Source: Spirochaetaceae bacterium bin103 (GTDB taxonomy: Bacteria > Spirochaetota > Spirochaetia > SZUA-6 > Bin103). Taken from it: a stretch of 64,000 nt of DNA. The stretch covers positions 1 through 64,000 of the forward strand of contig MPNH01000002.1 in the NCBI GenBank assembly GCA_002238925.1, in the 5' to 3' direction. Shown here one piece after another: positions 1-8,865 of the stretch. Below the pieces are notes generated by a model that saw nothing but the letters and a program-made list of their open reading frames with translations, had not been told where the DNA came from and searched no databases. Numbering within the stretch: the stretch's first letter is position 1; each line of letters starts with the position of its first letter. Both the position numbers and the translations under genes were made by a program.

Positions 1-2052
1 TCTGTTCTATTGGCCGCCGTGCTGGCGGCCGTCCTCGCAGCGGCGCCGCTGTTCGCGTCCGGCGAGGAGGAAGGGGCCGGCGACGGCTCCGGCGGCGCCA
101 TGATGGCGCTGGAGGCCGTCGGCGGCACGCCCTACGTGGACTACTACTGGCCCACCGCCAGTGCCTACATGGCGGAGACCGGCAACGAGATCACCGCCCT
201 CGGCGAGTCGCCGGTGCTGGCGGCGCGCGTGGCGGCAGGCGAGTTGCCCGCGGTGGTCGACCGGCTGCCCGCCGACCCGGCGGTACTGCGCCCGCCCAAC
301 GAAATCGGCCAGTATGGCGGCCGCTTCCGCTGGCATGGCGTTGCGGTGCAGAACGAGCCCGGCATGATGATCGAAGGGGCCGCGCAGCCGCTCGGCAAGC
401 TTACCCCGGACGGCACCAGGATCCACCCCAACGTGGTGGCCGACTACTTCGTGTCGGACGACAAGCACACCCTCAACATCAACCTGCGCCCCGGCCAGAA
501 GTGGTCCGACGGCGAGGATTTCGACGCCGACGACTTCGTGTTCTGGCTGGACGCGGTGGGCAACGACGACCGCGTGTTCTCGCGCGCCCGCCCGCGCGTC
601 ACCTGGCAGGGCAAGCTGCCCACCCTTGAGGTGATCGACCAGTACAACGTGGCCCTTACCTGGGAGGATCCGTTCCCGATCGCCCAACTGGTGCTGATGC
701 GCGACCGGCCCTTTTACCCCGAGCATTACCTGGCGCAGTTCCACATCGAGTACAACGACAAGGCCGACGAGTTGGCCAAGGAAGCCGGCTTCGAGAGCTG
801 GACGCAGGCGTTCCGCGAGCGCTCCGCCGAGCGTGACGGACCCGGCTCCCGCCCGACGGTGATGTCCGCCAACGACATCGGCATGCCGACCCTCGATCCG
901 TGGATTATCGCCGAGGACGGGCTGGACTCCGAGCTGTGGGCGCGCAACCCGTACTACTGGCGCATCGACACCGCCGGCAATCAGCTTCCCTATCTCGACG
1001 AGATCCTGGTCACCTTCCTGTCCAACGCCGCCGAGCAGTTGCCGGTCAAGGTGATGGCGGGTGAGCTGGACCTGGCCACCGGCCTGTCGCTGGCCGACGC
1101 CCCGGTGCTGAAACGCAACGAGGAAGACGGCAACTACGAGTTGACCCAGTACCAGAACATGACCACCGCCACCGCGGCCGGCTGGGCGTTCAACTACACC
1201 CACACCGACCCGGGTCTGAACGCGATCTTCAACGACGTGCGCTTCCGGCAGGCGCTGTCGGTGGCAATCGACCGCCAGGACATCAGCGACACCCTGTTCT
1301 TCGGACAGGCCAAGCCGGTGCTGATTCCCGCGCCCGAGGCGTGGACCGGGTTCGAGGCCTGGATGAAGGAAGACTTCGCCCAGTTCGACCCGGATCTGGC
1401 CAATCAGCTCCTGGACGAGATGGGGCTGGCGTGGGACAGCGACAAGCAGTGGCGGGTGCGCCCCGACAACGGCGAACCGGTGGCGTTCGAGGGCTCCTGG
1501 CCCGCCGAGTGGAGCGCCTACTTCGAGAACATGATGGACCTGATCAGCGGCTATTGGGAGGCGGTAGGCATCAAGATGACGCCCAAGTTCGTCCCCGAGG
1601 AGCTGGGCTTCGAGCGCGCCATGGCCAACGACATCGATTCCTCGTTCTGGCCCGGCGGCGGGGCGAGCGAGCTGATCGCGCGCCAGCGCTACCCGATGAA
1701 GCTGCTGCCGCCGTGGCACTGGATTCACTGCTGCAGCGCGACCACCGCGCCGTGGGGCATCTGGTATCACTCGCGGGGCGCCGAGGGCGAGATGCCGGAC
1801 AACCCCGACATCGTGCGCCTGTTCGAGCTCGCCGACGCCATGAAGCTGGCCGAGGCCGGCACGCCCGAGTACGAGGCCATTACCAACGAGTTGCTGACCC
1901 TGAACGCGCGCAACCTGTGGCACACGGCCACGGTGACGCCGGAGCCGCTGATGCTGGCGGTGGGCAACAACCTCGGCAACTTCGTGCGGGACGGCATGCT
2001 GGTGCTGGGCTGGACCTACGACAACGAGGTGTACTACCTCAAGGATATGTAG
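1..2052 (+). CDS. ABC importer A, family-5 solute-binding protein (5' partial)
   Basis: Extracytoplasmic binding protein of an oligopeptide/dipeptide-type ABC importer; it captures the ligand outside the inner membrane and hands it to the permeases encoded next. The window starts inside the gene: the frame is open from base 1, so the true start is upstream, although a TTG at 10 could serve. The first residues are the hydrophobic core and end of a Sec signal peptide (APLFASGEEE), with no lipobox cysteine visible. Family signatures are ESPVLAARVAAGELP, NEIGQYGG, GQKWSDGEDF and NPYYWRIDTAGNQLPY, and the length of about 680 aa is typical of the large subfamily. Two permeases follow after a terminator-like hairpin. 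The ligand cannot be read from sequence; peptides or oligosaccharides are both possible for this subfamily. Confidence 0.92.
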   Translation, partial: SVLLAAVLAAVLAAAPLFASGEEEGAGDGSGGAMMALEAVGGTPYVDYYWPTASAYMAETGNEITALGESPVLAARVAAGELPAVVDRLPADPAVLRPPNEIGQYGGRFRWHGVAVQNEPGMMIEGAAQPLGKLTPDGTRIHPNVVADYFVSDDKHTLNINLRPGQKWSDGEDFDADDFVFWLDAVGNDDRVFSRARPRVTWQGKLPTLEVIDQYNVALTWEDPFPIAQLVLMRDRPFYPEHYLAQFHIEYNDKADELAKEAGFESWTQAFRERSAERDGPGSRPTVMSANDIGMPTLDPWIIAEDGLDSELWARNPYYWRIDTAGNQLPYLDEILVTFLSNAAEQLPVKVMAGELDLATGLSLADAPVLKRNEEDGNYELTQYQNMTTATAAGWAFNYTHTDPGLNAIFNDVRFRQALSVAIDRQDISDTLFFGQAKPVLIPAPEAWTGFEAWMKEDFAQFDPDLANQLLDEMGLAWDSDKQWRVRPDNGEPVAFEGSWPAEWSAYFENMMDLISGYWEAVGIKMTPKFVPEELGFERAMANDIDSSFWPGGGASELIARQRYPMKLLPPWHWIHCCSATTAPWGIWYHSRGAEGEMPDNPDIVRLFELADAMKLAEAGTPEYEAITNELLTLNARNLWHTATVTPEPLMLAVGNNLGNFVRDGMLVLGWTYDNEVYYLKDM

Positions 2053-2103
2053 GAACAACCGGGAGCGGCCGGCACTGACCGGCCGAACCGGAGCCGACGC
2101 AAG

Positions 2104-2151
2104 GGGCGCTCGGCGCAGGGATCAAACGAACCCTGCCGGGCGCCCTTTTTT
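2104..2151 (+). terminator. Intrinsic terminator/attenuator between binding protein and permeases
   Basis: A GC-rich hairpin pairs GGGCGC (2104-2109) with GCGCCC (2140-2145) and GCAGGG (2115-2120) with CCCTGC (2131-2136), with a 10-base loop, and is followed by six T residues (2146-2151). It lies 52 bases after the binding-protein stop and 24 bases before the permease start. Partial termination here would give more binding protein than permease, a common arrangement for ABC importers. Confidence 0.8.
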
Positions 2152-2175
2152 CCTACGCTCCCCACCTGCAACGCG

Positions 2176-3168
2176 ATGGCGCAATACCTCGTCAAACGCT
2201 TTCTGTACATGATCCTGCTGCTGTGGCTGTTGACGCTGGTGAGTTTCATCATCATCCAGTTGCCGCCGGGAGACATCGTGTCGTCCATCGTCCGCCGCAT
2301 GGCGGAGACCGGCGAGGCGGCAGATCAGGCGATGATGGATGCGATGCGCGAGCAGTGGGGCCTGGACAAGCCGATCCACATCCAATACTGGCGCTGGTTC
2401 CGCAACCTGCTGCGCGGCAACATGGGCTTCTCGTTCCTGCTCAACCGCGCGGTGGCGGAGGTGGTGGGCGAGCGCATTGCGCTCACCGCGCTGATCTCCG
2501 GCAGCACCCTGATCTTCACGTTCGTGATGGCCATTCCGATCGGCATCTACTCGGCCACCCACCAGTATCGGGCCGGCGACTACGTGTTTTCGTTCGTGGG
2601 CTTCATCGGCCTGGCCACGCCCAATTTCCTGCTCGCGCTGATTCTGATGATGGGGCTGCTGGCGGTGGGGATGAGTCCGGGCGGGCTGTTTTCGCCCGAG
2701 TACCTCAAGCAGCCCTGGAGCATCGGCAAGGTGGTGGATCTGCTCGCCCACCTGCCGCTGCCGATCGTGGTTGTGGGCACCGCGGGCACCGCCGGAGTAA
2801 TCCGCATCATGCGCGCCACGCTGCTCGACGAACTGGAGAAGCAATACGTGATCACGGCGCGCGCCAAGGGGGTGGCAGAGACCCGGCTGCTGTTTCGCTA
2901 CCCGGTGCGGGTGGCGCTCAACCCGATTATCAGCACCATCGGCTGGCTGCTGCCGGTGATCGTGTCGGGTGAGATCATTACCGCGCTGGTAATCGGCATC
3001 CCGACCGTGGGGCCGCTGCTGTTCCGCGCCCTGCAGTTTCAGGACATGTTCCTGGCATCGTCGCTGCTGCTCATGCTCAACATGCTCACCGTGGTCGGGA
3101 CGCTGCTGTCCGACCTGCTGCTGGTGGCCAGCGACCCGCGCATCCGCTTCGAGGCGCGCGCCGGCTGA
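2176..3168 (+). CDS. ABC importer A permease, DppB/OppB type
   Basis: Inner-membrane permease subunit (330 aa) of the peptide/nickel-type ABC family, forming half of the translocation channel. The N-terminus MAQYLVKRFLYMI and the first transmembrane helix with SFIIIQLPPGD are family hallmarks. The cytoplasmic EAA-like loop that contacts the ATPase is visible as ITARAKGVAETRLLF, and the protein ends with DPRIRF, the usual C-terminus. The ATG at 2176 fits the family N-terminus. Its TGA overlaps the next start by one base (TGATG), so the two permeases are translationally coupled. It is clearly paralogous to the permease at 17482-18477. Confidence 0.95.
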   Translation: MAQYLVKRFLYMILLLWLLTLVSFIIIQLPPGDIVSSIVRRMAETGEAADQAMMDAMREQWGLDKPIHIQYWRWFRNLLRGNMGFSFLLNRAVAEVVGERIALTALISGSTLIFTFVMAIPIGIYSATHQYRAGDYVFSFVGFIGLATPNFLLALILMMGLLAVGMSPGGLFSPEYLKQPWSIGKVVDLLAHLPLPIVVVGTAGTAGVIRIMRATLLDELEKQYVITARAKGVAETRLLFRYPVRVALNPIISTIGWLLPVIVSGEIITALVIGIPTVGPLLFRALQFQDMFLASSLLLMLNMLTVVGTLLSDLLLVASDPRIRFEARAG

Positions 3169-4319
3169 TGCGCCCCCCCGTCGATACCGCCATTCCCGAA
3201 GCCGCCGCCGTCACCGCCCGCGAAACCGCCGCCCAGGAGGCGTACTGGATGGCGTCGCAGTGGCAGCTCATGTGGCGCAAGTTCCGCCGCCACCGCCTGG
3301 CGCTGGTCGGCGGCACGGTGCTGATTCTGTTCTACGTGCTCGGCATCTTCTGCGATTTCTTTTCGCCGTACACCATCCGGGAGCGGTTTCAGGGGCTGCA
3401 GAATCACCCGCCGTCACGCATCCACTGGATCGCCGACGGGCGGCTGGTGGGGCCCTACGTCTACCCCACCGTGCAGACCCTCAATCCGGAGACCTTCGAG
3501 GCCACCTTCACCGAACTCACCGATATCCGCTACCCGGTCCGGTTTTTCACGCGGGGCGAGGAGTACCGGCTGATCGGCCTGTTTCCGACCCGGATCCGGC
3601 TGTACGGGGTGGAGCGGCCGGCGGGCATTTTCCTGTTCGGCACCGACGCGCTCGGCCGCGACCTGCTGTCGCGCACCCTGTGCGGGGCGCGCATCTCGCT
3701 CTCCATCGGCCTGGTGGGAGTGGCGATCTCGTTTGCGCTGGGGGTGATCTTCGGCGGCATCTCCGGCTACTTCGGCGGGCGGGCCGACATGTTCATTCAG
3801 CGCATGATCGAGTTCATCATCTCGATTCCGACCATCCCGCTGTGGATGGGGCTGGCGGCGGCGCTGCCCAAGGACTGGTCGGTGATGCAGCTCTACTTCG
3901 GCATCGTGGTCATCCTGTCGCTGGTGCGCTGGGGCAGCCTGGCGCGGGTGGTGCGCGGCAAGCTGCTGGAGTTGCGCGAGCACGACTTTACCATGGCGGC
4001 GCGGCTCGCCGGCCTGCGCGAGCGGGCGGTGATTACCCGCCACCTGCTGCCGTCGTTCGCCAGCTACCTGATCGTCCACCTGACCCTGGCGATCCCGGAC
4101 ATCATCCTGGGCGAGACCGCGCTCAGCTTCCTGGGGCTGGGGCTGCGCTCGCCCGCGGTGAGCTGGGGCGTGCTGCTGAAGGCGGCGCAGAACGTGCGCA
4201 GCGTGGCCGCCTACCCGTGGATGCTGATCCCGGCCCTGTTCGTGATCGTGACGGTAATGGCATTCATGTTCGTGGGCGACGGTCTGCGCGACGCCGCCGA
4301 CCCCTACCGCCAGCGGTGA
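3168..4319 (+). CDS. ABC importer A permease, DppC/OppC type
   Basis: Second channel subunit (383 aa) of importer A. After the N-terminal cytoplasmic stretch (ASQWQLMWRKFRRHRLALVG) comes TM1, then an extracytoplasmic insert of roughly 100 residues containing GPYVYPTVQTLNPETF, then FGTDALGRDLLSR, which precedes TM2 in the whole family. The EAA-like loop is TMAARLAGLRERAV and the end is FVGDGLRDAADPY. DppC proteins of Escherichia coli type are about 300 aa, so the insert explains the extra length; it may contact the large binding protein (inference). It starts on the overlapping TGATG with the previous permease. No ATPase gene follows. Confidence 0.95.
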   Translation: MRPPVDTAIPEAAAVTARETAAQEAYWMASQWQLMWRKFRRHRLALVGGTVLILFYVLGIFCDFFSPYTIRERFQGLQNHPPSRIHWIADGRLVGPYVYPTVQTLNPETFEATFTELTDIRYPVRFFTRGEEYRLIGLFPTRIRLYGVERPAGIFLFGTDALGRDLLSRTLCGARISLSIGLVGVAISFALGVIFGGISGYFGGRADMFIQRMIEFIISIPTIPLWMGLAAALPKDWSVMQLYFGIVVILSLVRWGSLARVVRGKLLELREHDFTMAARLAGLRERAVITRHLLPSFASYLIVHLTLAIPDIILGETALSFLGLGLRSPAVSWGVLLKAAQNVRSVAAYPWMLIPALFVIVTVMAFMFVGDGLRDAADPYRQR

Positions 4320-4444
4320 CGCCCGCGCCGGCGGGCGCCACCAGGGCCGGCCGCACGCGACAGGCGGCTGCGCCGACCGCGGCGGCCGCTACGACGGCAC
4401 CGGTTGCCGGCCCGGGCGCGCCGCCTGCGCTGCACCTCCTCGGT

Positions 4445-6160
4445 GTGCCGCTGGCAGCCGGCTCGGCAGACGCCGGGCCTCGCCGCCGTTTCGCGCGGCG
4501 GGCATTCTTCACACTGGCATCGGTTCTGGCGGTGGCGGCGGGCGCGGTGCCCGCCGCGGCGGAGTTGCGTTTCCAAACGGCGGGCCTAAGCGCAGGGCTC
4601 ACCGCCGAGCGGAGGCCGCTGGACTATTCGGTGGCGGACATGACCGGTGGGGCCGCGGTGGGCGACTTCAACCGCGACGGCTGGCAGGACATCTTCCTGC
4701 TCGGCGGCGGCGGTGCCGTGGATGCGCTCTACCTCAACAACGGCAACGGCACCTTTACCGACCACGCGGCCGCGGCCGGGGTGGCGCTGGCACACCGCGG
4801 GCTTGCCGTGGCGGTGGGCGACTTCGACGGCGACGGCTGGCAGGACCTTTACGTGACCAGCCTCGGAGAGTCCGGCGGCGACCGCCGCCCCGGCGCCCAC
4901 CGCCTGTACCGCAACCTCGGCGTGCCGGGCGGCGTACCGGATGCAGCTCCTGGCGGAGTCCCGCGCTTCGAGGAGGTGGCGGCGGCGTATGGCGTGGCAA
5001 CCACCGCCTCGCCGCGGCCCGACGGCATGGGCGCCGCGTTCGGCGACTTCGACCTGGACGGCGACCTGGACCTGTTCGTGGCCGGCTATCAGTACCACGA
5101 CGGCAACAAGCTGTTCCGCAACGACGGCGGAAGGTTCACCGACGTGACCGTGGCGATGCTCGGGCCGGCCCTCGACGTGGACGTGCTGGACACCTGGAGT
5201 TTCGCGCCCGCGTTCGTGGACATGGACGGCGACCGCTACCCGGAGCTGTTGATTGCCGGCGACTACGGCACCTCGCGCTACTTCCTGAACGACGGCGGGC
5301 GCTACTTTCGCGACCTGACCGCCGCGTCCGGCACCGGCGCCGGCGCCATGGGCATGGGCAGCGCATTCGGCGACTTCGACGGCGACGGCCGCTTCGACTG
5401 GTACCTGACCTCGGTGTACGCGCGCACCGGCACCGAGTCGGTGCGCAACGGCAACCAGCTCTACCTGAACGAGGGCCGGCACCGCTTCCACGAAGCGTCG
5501 GTGGCGGCCGGCGTCAACCACGGCGGCTGGGGCTGGGGCGCGGCGGCCGCCGACCTGAACCACGACGGCGTGCTCGACCTGGTGGCCACCAACGGCTGGA
5601 CGCGCGCCAACCACCAGGGCGACCTGGAGTGGCTCAGCGAACCGACCCGGGTCTATCTCGGCCGCGGCGTGCTGGCCGGCGCCAAGGCCGGCGAGGCAGC
5701 GCACACTACGGCGCCGTTGTTCGACTTTGTACAGGAACAGGTCGGCCTGCGCCACCGCGACCAGGGCCGCGGCCTGATAGCCTTCGACTACGACAACGAC
5801 GGCGACCGCGATATTCTGATCGTCAACCTGAGCGGCCCGGTGACCCTGTTCCGCAACGACTTGGCGGGCCCCGCCACCAACTACCTGCGCGTGTTCCTGG
5901 ACCGCGGTCCGAGTCGGTCGGTGGCTCCGGACGGAATCGGCGCACAGGTGTCGATCCGCACCGGCGCGGCCAAGCAACACCGTTACATTGGCGGCGCAGG
6001 CGTCTACCTGGGGTCGGGCGAACTGTCCGCCCACTTCGGTGTCGGCGCGGCGGCGGCGATCGACGAGCTTACCGTGACCTGGCCGGACGGCACCGTGACC
6101 GCGCTGCAGTCCGTCCCCGCCAACCAGACCCTCACCCTCCGCCACGGCGCCTCGCCCTGA
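4445..6160 (+). CDS. Secreted FG-GAP/VCBS beta-propeller with ASPIC/UnbV domain
   Basis: About 571 aa, predicted exported. From the proposed GTG start the N-terminus is basic (RRRFARRAFFTL) followed by a hydrophobic run ending AVPAAA: a signal peptide that may be Tat-type because of the RRAFF pattern. At least seven calcium-binding-like propeller repeats follow (DFNRDGWQDIF, DFDGDGWQDLY, DFDLDGDLDLF, DMDGDRYPELL, DFDGDGRFDWY, DLNHDGVLDLV, DYDNDGDRDIL). The last ~100 residues (GIGAQVSIRTG, WPDGTVTAL) match the ASPIC/UnbV domain found after such repeats in CRTAC1-like proteins. The function is probably surface adhesion or ligand binding. The start is uncertain: no good ribosome-binding site, and the frame is open far upstream across the permease gene. 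Confidence 0.85.
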   Translation: MPLAAGSADAGPRRRFARRAFFTLASVLAVAAGAVPAAAELRFQTAGLSAGLTAERRPLDYSVADMTGGAAVGDFNRDGWQDIFLLGGGGAVDALYLNNGNGTFTDHAAAAGVALAHRGLAVAVGDFDGDGWQDLYVTSLGESGGDRRPGAHRLYRNLGVPGGVPDAAPGGVPRFEEVAAAYGVATTASPRPDGMGAAFGDFDLDGDLDLFVAGYQYHDGNKLFRNDGGRFTDVTVAMLGPALDVDVLDTWSFAPAFVDMDGDRYPELLIAGDYGTSRYFLNDGGRYFRDLTAASGTGAGAMGMGSAFGDFDGDGRFDWYLTSVYARTGTESVRNGNQLYLNEGRHRFHEASVAAGVNHGGWGWGAAAADLNHDGVLDLVATNGWTRANHQGDLEWLSEPTRVYLGRGVLAGAKAGEAAHTTAPLFDFVQEQVGLRHRDQGRGLIAFDYDNDGDRDILIVNLSGPVTLFRNDLAGPATNYLRVFLDRGPSRSVAPDGIGAQVSIRTGAAKQHRYIGGAGVYLGSGELSAHFGVGAAAAIDELTVTWPDGTVTALQSVPANQTLTLRHGASP

Positions 6161-6196
6161 CGGCTCGCCATCCGGGTCATCCTCGGGTAAATTGGC

Positions 6197-6538
6197 ATGG
6201 ATATGGACCGGGCCTCCCTGCTCGCTCACATCCGGGCTACCCACTTCGAATCCGGCGACCGGGAGCGCGCCGTGGCCGACGCACGCCGCATCGCGCAATT
6301 CCTGGAGCAAAACGGCGCCCGCACCGTGGTCGGTATCGGGTCCGCCTTTGACCCGACCCGGCCGTTCAGCCATCGATCCGACATCGACCTGGTCGTGCAT
6401 GGCCTGCCGCCGCGCAGCTTCTTTTCCATATCGGCACAGGCCGCGGCCATGACCGGGTACTCCCTGGACCTGACCGCCGCCGAGTCGGCAACGCCGGCGC
6501 TGCTGCGCACGGCAAGCGAACACGGCACGCAACTGTGA
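6197..6538 (+). CDS. MNT-type minimal nucleotidyltransferase (MntA-like antitoxin)
   Basis: 113 aa protein of the minimal nucleotidyltransferase fold. The active-site pattern GSA (residues 48-50) followed by SDIDLVV (61-67) gives the two catalytic aspartates D62 and D64 seen in MntA antitoxins, which inactivate HEPN toxins by nucleotidylation. It overlaps the next gene by four bases (GTGA at 6535-6538), the classical MNT/HEPN toxin-antitoxin layout. ATG at 6197 is followed by a second in-frame ATG two codons later, so the exact start is open. Assignment as antitoxin rests on family knowledge and the neighbour. Confidence 0.8.
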   Translation: MDMDRASLLAHIRATHFESGDRERAVADARRIAQFLEQNGARTVVGIGSAFDPTRPFSHRSDIDLVVHGLPPRSFFSISAQAAAMTGYSLDLTAAESATPALLRTASEHGTQL

Positions 6539-7011
6539 AGCGCGAAGAGACGCTGCTCCGCCGGCTGGCGGCGGAAATCGAGTCCGAACTGGCGAGCCTG
6601 GCACAACTGGAGCAGGAACTGGCCGGCGCGCCGAACCCGGAGGACAGCTACTCGTTGCGCGCTCGCGGATCAATCCTGCACGACTTCTACACCGGCGTCG
6701 AACGCATCTTCATGCGTATCGCGAGCGAGCTGAACGGCGGCGTTCCCCAGTCGCCGCAATGGCACCAGGAACTGATCCGCAACATGGCCCTCGCGATCCC
6801 GGAGGTGCGTCCCGCCGTGATCGACGCCGATCTGGCTGGTAAGCTGAGCGAGCACCTGCGATTCCGGCATGTGTTCCGCAACATCTACGGCTCGGTTCTG
6901 GACCCCGCGCGCATGCAGTCATTGGAGGAGCAGATGCCCGCCACTCTGACCGCCTTCCGCCAACAGATCGAAGCATTCATTGCCTGGATGCTAGAGCAGC
7001 TGCAAACCTGA
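6535..7011 (+). CDS. HEPN-family (HepT-like) putative ribonuclease toxin
   Basis: 158 aa, all-helical by composition, coupled to the upstream nucleotidyltransferase by a GTGA overlap. The segment RFRHVFRNIYG lies where HepT-like toxins carry their RX4HXY active-site motif; here it reads R111-x4-N116-x-Y118, so the usual histidine appears to be asparagine. In HepT the motif forms an RNase site and is the target of the partner. The substitution could mean reduced activity or use of the nearby H112 instead. The family call is from motif and context. Confidence 0.7.
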   Translation: MKREETLLRRLAAEIESELASLAQLEQELAGAPNPEDSYSLRARGSILHDFYTGVERIFMRIASELNGGVPQSPQWHQELIRNMALAIPEVRPAVIDADLAGKLSEHLRFRHVFRNIYGSVLDPARMQSLEEQMPATLTAFRQQIEAFIAWMLEQLQT

Positions 7012-7029
7012 TAGTCTTTCTTCCGGCCG

Positions 7030-7581
7030 ATGGATGATTCGCCGCAACTCAGGATGGTGTGGCCGGCGGCTCGGCTCGATTCGGTGCCGCCGCCGACGCT
7101 TCCGGCGGGATACACCCTCCGCACCCACCGCCCCGGTGATGAGGCCCGTTTCCATGAGCTGATGGAGCTGGCCGGATGGCCGGGATGGGACGACGATCGG
7201 CTCTCCTACTCCCTGAACAGGATGCTCCCGGACGGCTGGTTCATGGCGGTTCATTCCAACAGCGCGGTGATCGTCGCCTCCGCGATGGCGTTGCACAACT
7301 ACAAGGGCACCTTCCCGTTCTGGGGCGAATTGGGCTGGCTGGCCGCCGACCCGGCCCACTCGGGCCACGGATTGGGCATGGCCGTCTCGGCGTGTGTCGT
7401 ACGCCGGTTCGTGGACGCTGGCTACCGCCACATCCACCTGCACACCGAACACTACCGGCTGGCCGCGATCAAGACCTACCTGAAGTTGGGATTCGCACCC
7501 TGGATAGATGGCCCGGACGGCGACCTTCACTGGGCGCCGGTCCTGGACCGGCTGGGCTGGCCGGCAGTCAGTCAGCCGTAG
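7030..7581 (+). CDS. GNAT-family N-acetyltransferase
   Basis: 183 aa protein with the acetyl-CoA-binding GNAT fold. Beta strand 4 and the pyrophosphate loop appear as GELGWLAADPAHSGHGLG (motif A, HSGHGLG in place of the usual Q/RxxGxG/A), followed by an amphipathic helix (AVSACVVRRFVDAG) and the motif B strand HIHLHTEHYRLAAIKTYLKLGF, whose Y-x-K-LGF end is typical. The substrate is unknown. It lies 18 bases after the HEPN gene but shows no functional link. Its stop region overlaps the end of the convergent methyltransferase gene. Confidence 0.85.
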   Translation: MDDSPQLRMVWPAARLDSVPPPTLPAGYTLRTHRPGDEARFHELMELAGWPGWDDDRLSYSLNRMLPDGWFMAVHSNSAVIVASAMALHNYKGTFPFWGELGWLAADPAHSGHGLGMAVSACVVRRFVDAGYRHIHLHTEHYRLAAIKTYLKLGFAPWIDGPDGDLHWAPVLDRLGWPAVSQP

Positions 7582-8609
7582 GCGATGGCGGCGGGCTGGC
7601 CGAGCACCAGCACGTTGCGGGCGCGCAGCCGGGTTGCCGCCGCGACCTCCGCGGCCTGCTCTCGCGACATCAGCAGCGCAACGTGGCCGGCGGCATGGCC
7701 GGCGCCGAACGCGGGATTCTCGATCAGTTCGACGAGCGGCGTTGTCGGGATCCGGGCGAAGCGATGCCCAAACGGGATGTTGGAGACCAGCCGCGCCTTC
7801 CCCTCCGGCAGCCGGTCGAGGTCGAACGCTTCGAAGCGGACGTTGAACAGCCGGCAACGGCGGTCCGACAGCCGCTGCCTTGCGACTTGAAATGCCTCCG
7901 TCGCCACCTCCAACCCGTAGCACGCTGCCACGCCGAAACGCCGGGCCGCGACCTGCAATATCGTGCCGGTGCCCATGAACGGGTCGAATACGGTGCTTCC
8001 CGGGGCAGCGCCGGCCAGGGTGAGCAGCGAGGCGGCCAAGTGTTCGCGCAGCGAACCGGCGCGCAGCCCCTGGTCGGCCGACAGATTGGTGGCGGTCTGC
8101 AGGGCCAGGACGGCGTATTCGGGATCGGCCTTGCACAACAGGCGCGCCCCGGCCTCCGGCGACTGCCGCCAGCGCGGAAAGGCGGCCTTGAATGCGGCGT
8201 CGATCGCGCCGGTAAGCTGGCCGCGGTTGACCGACAACCGGCCGTAGGTCTCGGTGGCGATGGAGTAGCGGCGCTGGCCGCGCTCGCCGGCGCCGTCCAG
8301 GGCGGCGACCACCGACTCCTTGAACGCATCGGCGCGCCGCGCCGAGCGCAACGCTCCAAGCACGGCAGACAAAACGTCGCCGCCGGTGTCCGCGTGTGCC
8401 TCCAGCAGAACGCGGTACACCGTGGCGGGTGTCGCAAGGTCGTGCACCGCCGCCGCGCTGCGGGGAGCCGTCTCCGGCACCACCACCGACGAGCCGCGGT
8501 GCCGAACCGGGAATTCCCCTGCCACCCCGGCCGCGCGCATCTCGTCGATCACCGCTCTCTCCCACCCCGGCTGGGTGGTCATCAGATAGCGCCGCGTGCC
8601 GGCCGGCAC
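7572..8609 (-). CDS. THUMP-domain class I SAM-dependent RNA methyltransferase
   Basis: About 345 aa. The N-terminal ~150 residues start with RYLMTTQPGWE, the strand that opens THUMP RNA-binding domains of the Trm14/RlmL type. The C-terminal Rossmann methyltransferase has SAM motif I as DPFMGTGTIL and the catalytic motif IV as SNIPFG (an NPP-F/Y variant common in guanine-N2 RNA methylases). This points to tRNA or 23S rRNA guanosine methylation. The start is unclear: GTG at 8609 places the THUMP strand near residue 8; an ATG at 8582 would cut into it. The open frame upstream to 8885 is arginine/serine-rich and unlike coding sequence. Confidence 0.8.
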   Translation of the reverse strand: MPAGTRRYLMTTQPGWERAVIDEMRAAGVAGEFPVRHRGSSVVVPETAPRSAAAVHDLATPATVYRVLLEAHADTGGDVLSAVLGALRSARRADAFKESVVAALDGAGERGQRRYSIATETYGRLSVNRGQLTGAIDAAFKAAFPRWRQSPEAGARLLCKADPEYAVLALQTATNLSADQGLRAGSLREHLAASLLTLAGAAPGSTVFDPFMGTGTILQVAARRFGVAACYGLEVATEAFQVARQRLSDRRCRLFNVRFEAFDLDRLPEGKARLVSNIPFGHRFARIPTTPLVELIENPAFGAGHAAGHVALLMSREQAAEVAAATRLRARNVLVLGQPAAIAYG

Positions 8610-8865
8610 CCACCTCGCCCGGCGTTGCTTGGCGTGCTCGTATGGCGGTGACTCGCGCGCCGTTAGCGGGCGCCCACGTCCCCGGTGTGTGCCGGACCGA
8701 GACGGGCGCCGCGACCCCGCGCCTGCCTTCTCGGCGTGCTGTGGCGAGTGCCTCCGCGATTGTGAGCCGGTCCGGCTGCCGTGCACCGGCGAAGTTCGCC
8801 GCTCCGCGCCGCCATGCGTCCGTTCCGCGCGCTGCCGGCCCATCGCAAGTGCCGGCGGTTGCGCC

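Noticed and set aside
7..2058. Long open frame on the minus strand opposite the importer A binding protein
   Set aside because: Composition is His/Val/Arg-rich with no family; it is the high-GC antisense shadow of a clear binding-protein gene.
4321..4336. Perfect GC hairpin just after importer A permeases
   Set aside because: No T tract follows, so I do not call a terminator; such hairpins are frequent at this GC content.
4586..6673. Long minus-strand open frame opposite the propeller protein
   Set aside because: The plus strand has unmistakable FG-GAP and UnbV motifs; the opposite frame is low-complexity Val/Ala/Arg.
8610..8865. N-terminal extension of the THUMP methyltransferase to 8885
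   Set aside because: The extension is Arg/Ser/Gly-rich and overlaps the end of the PhyH gene; the THUMP domain starts at the end of it.
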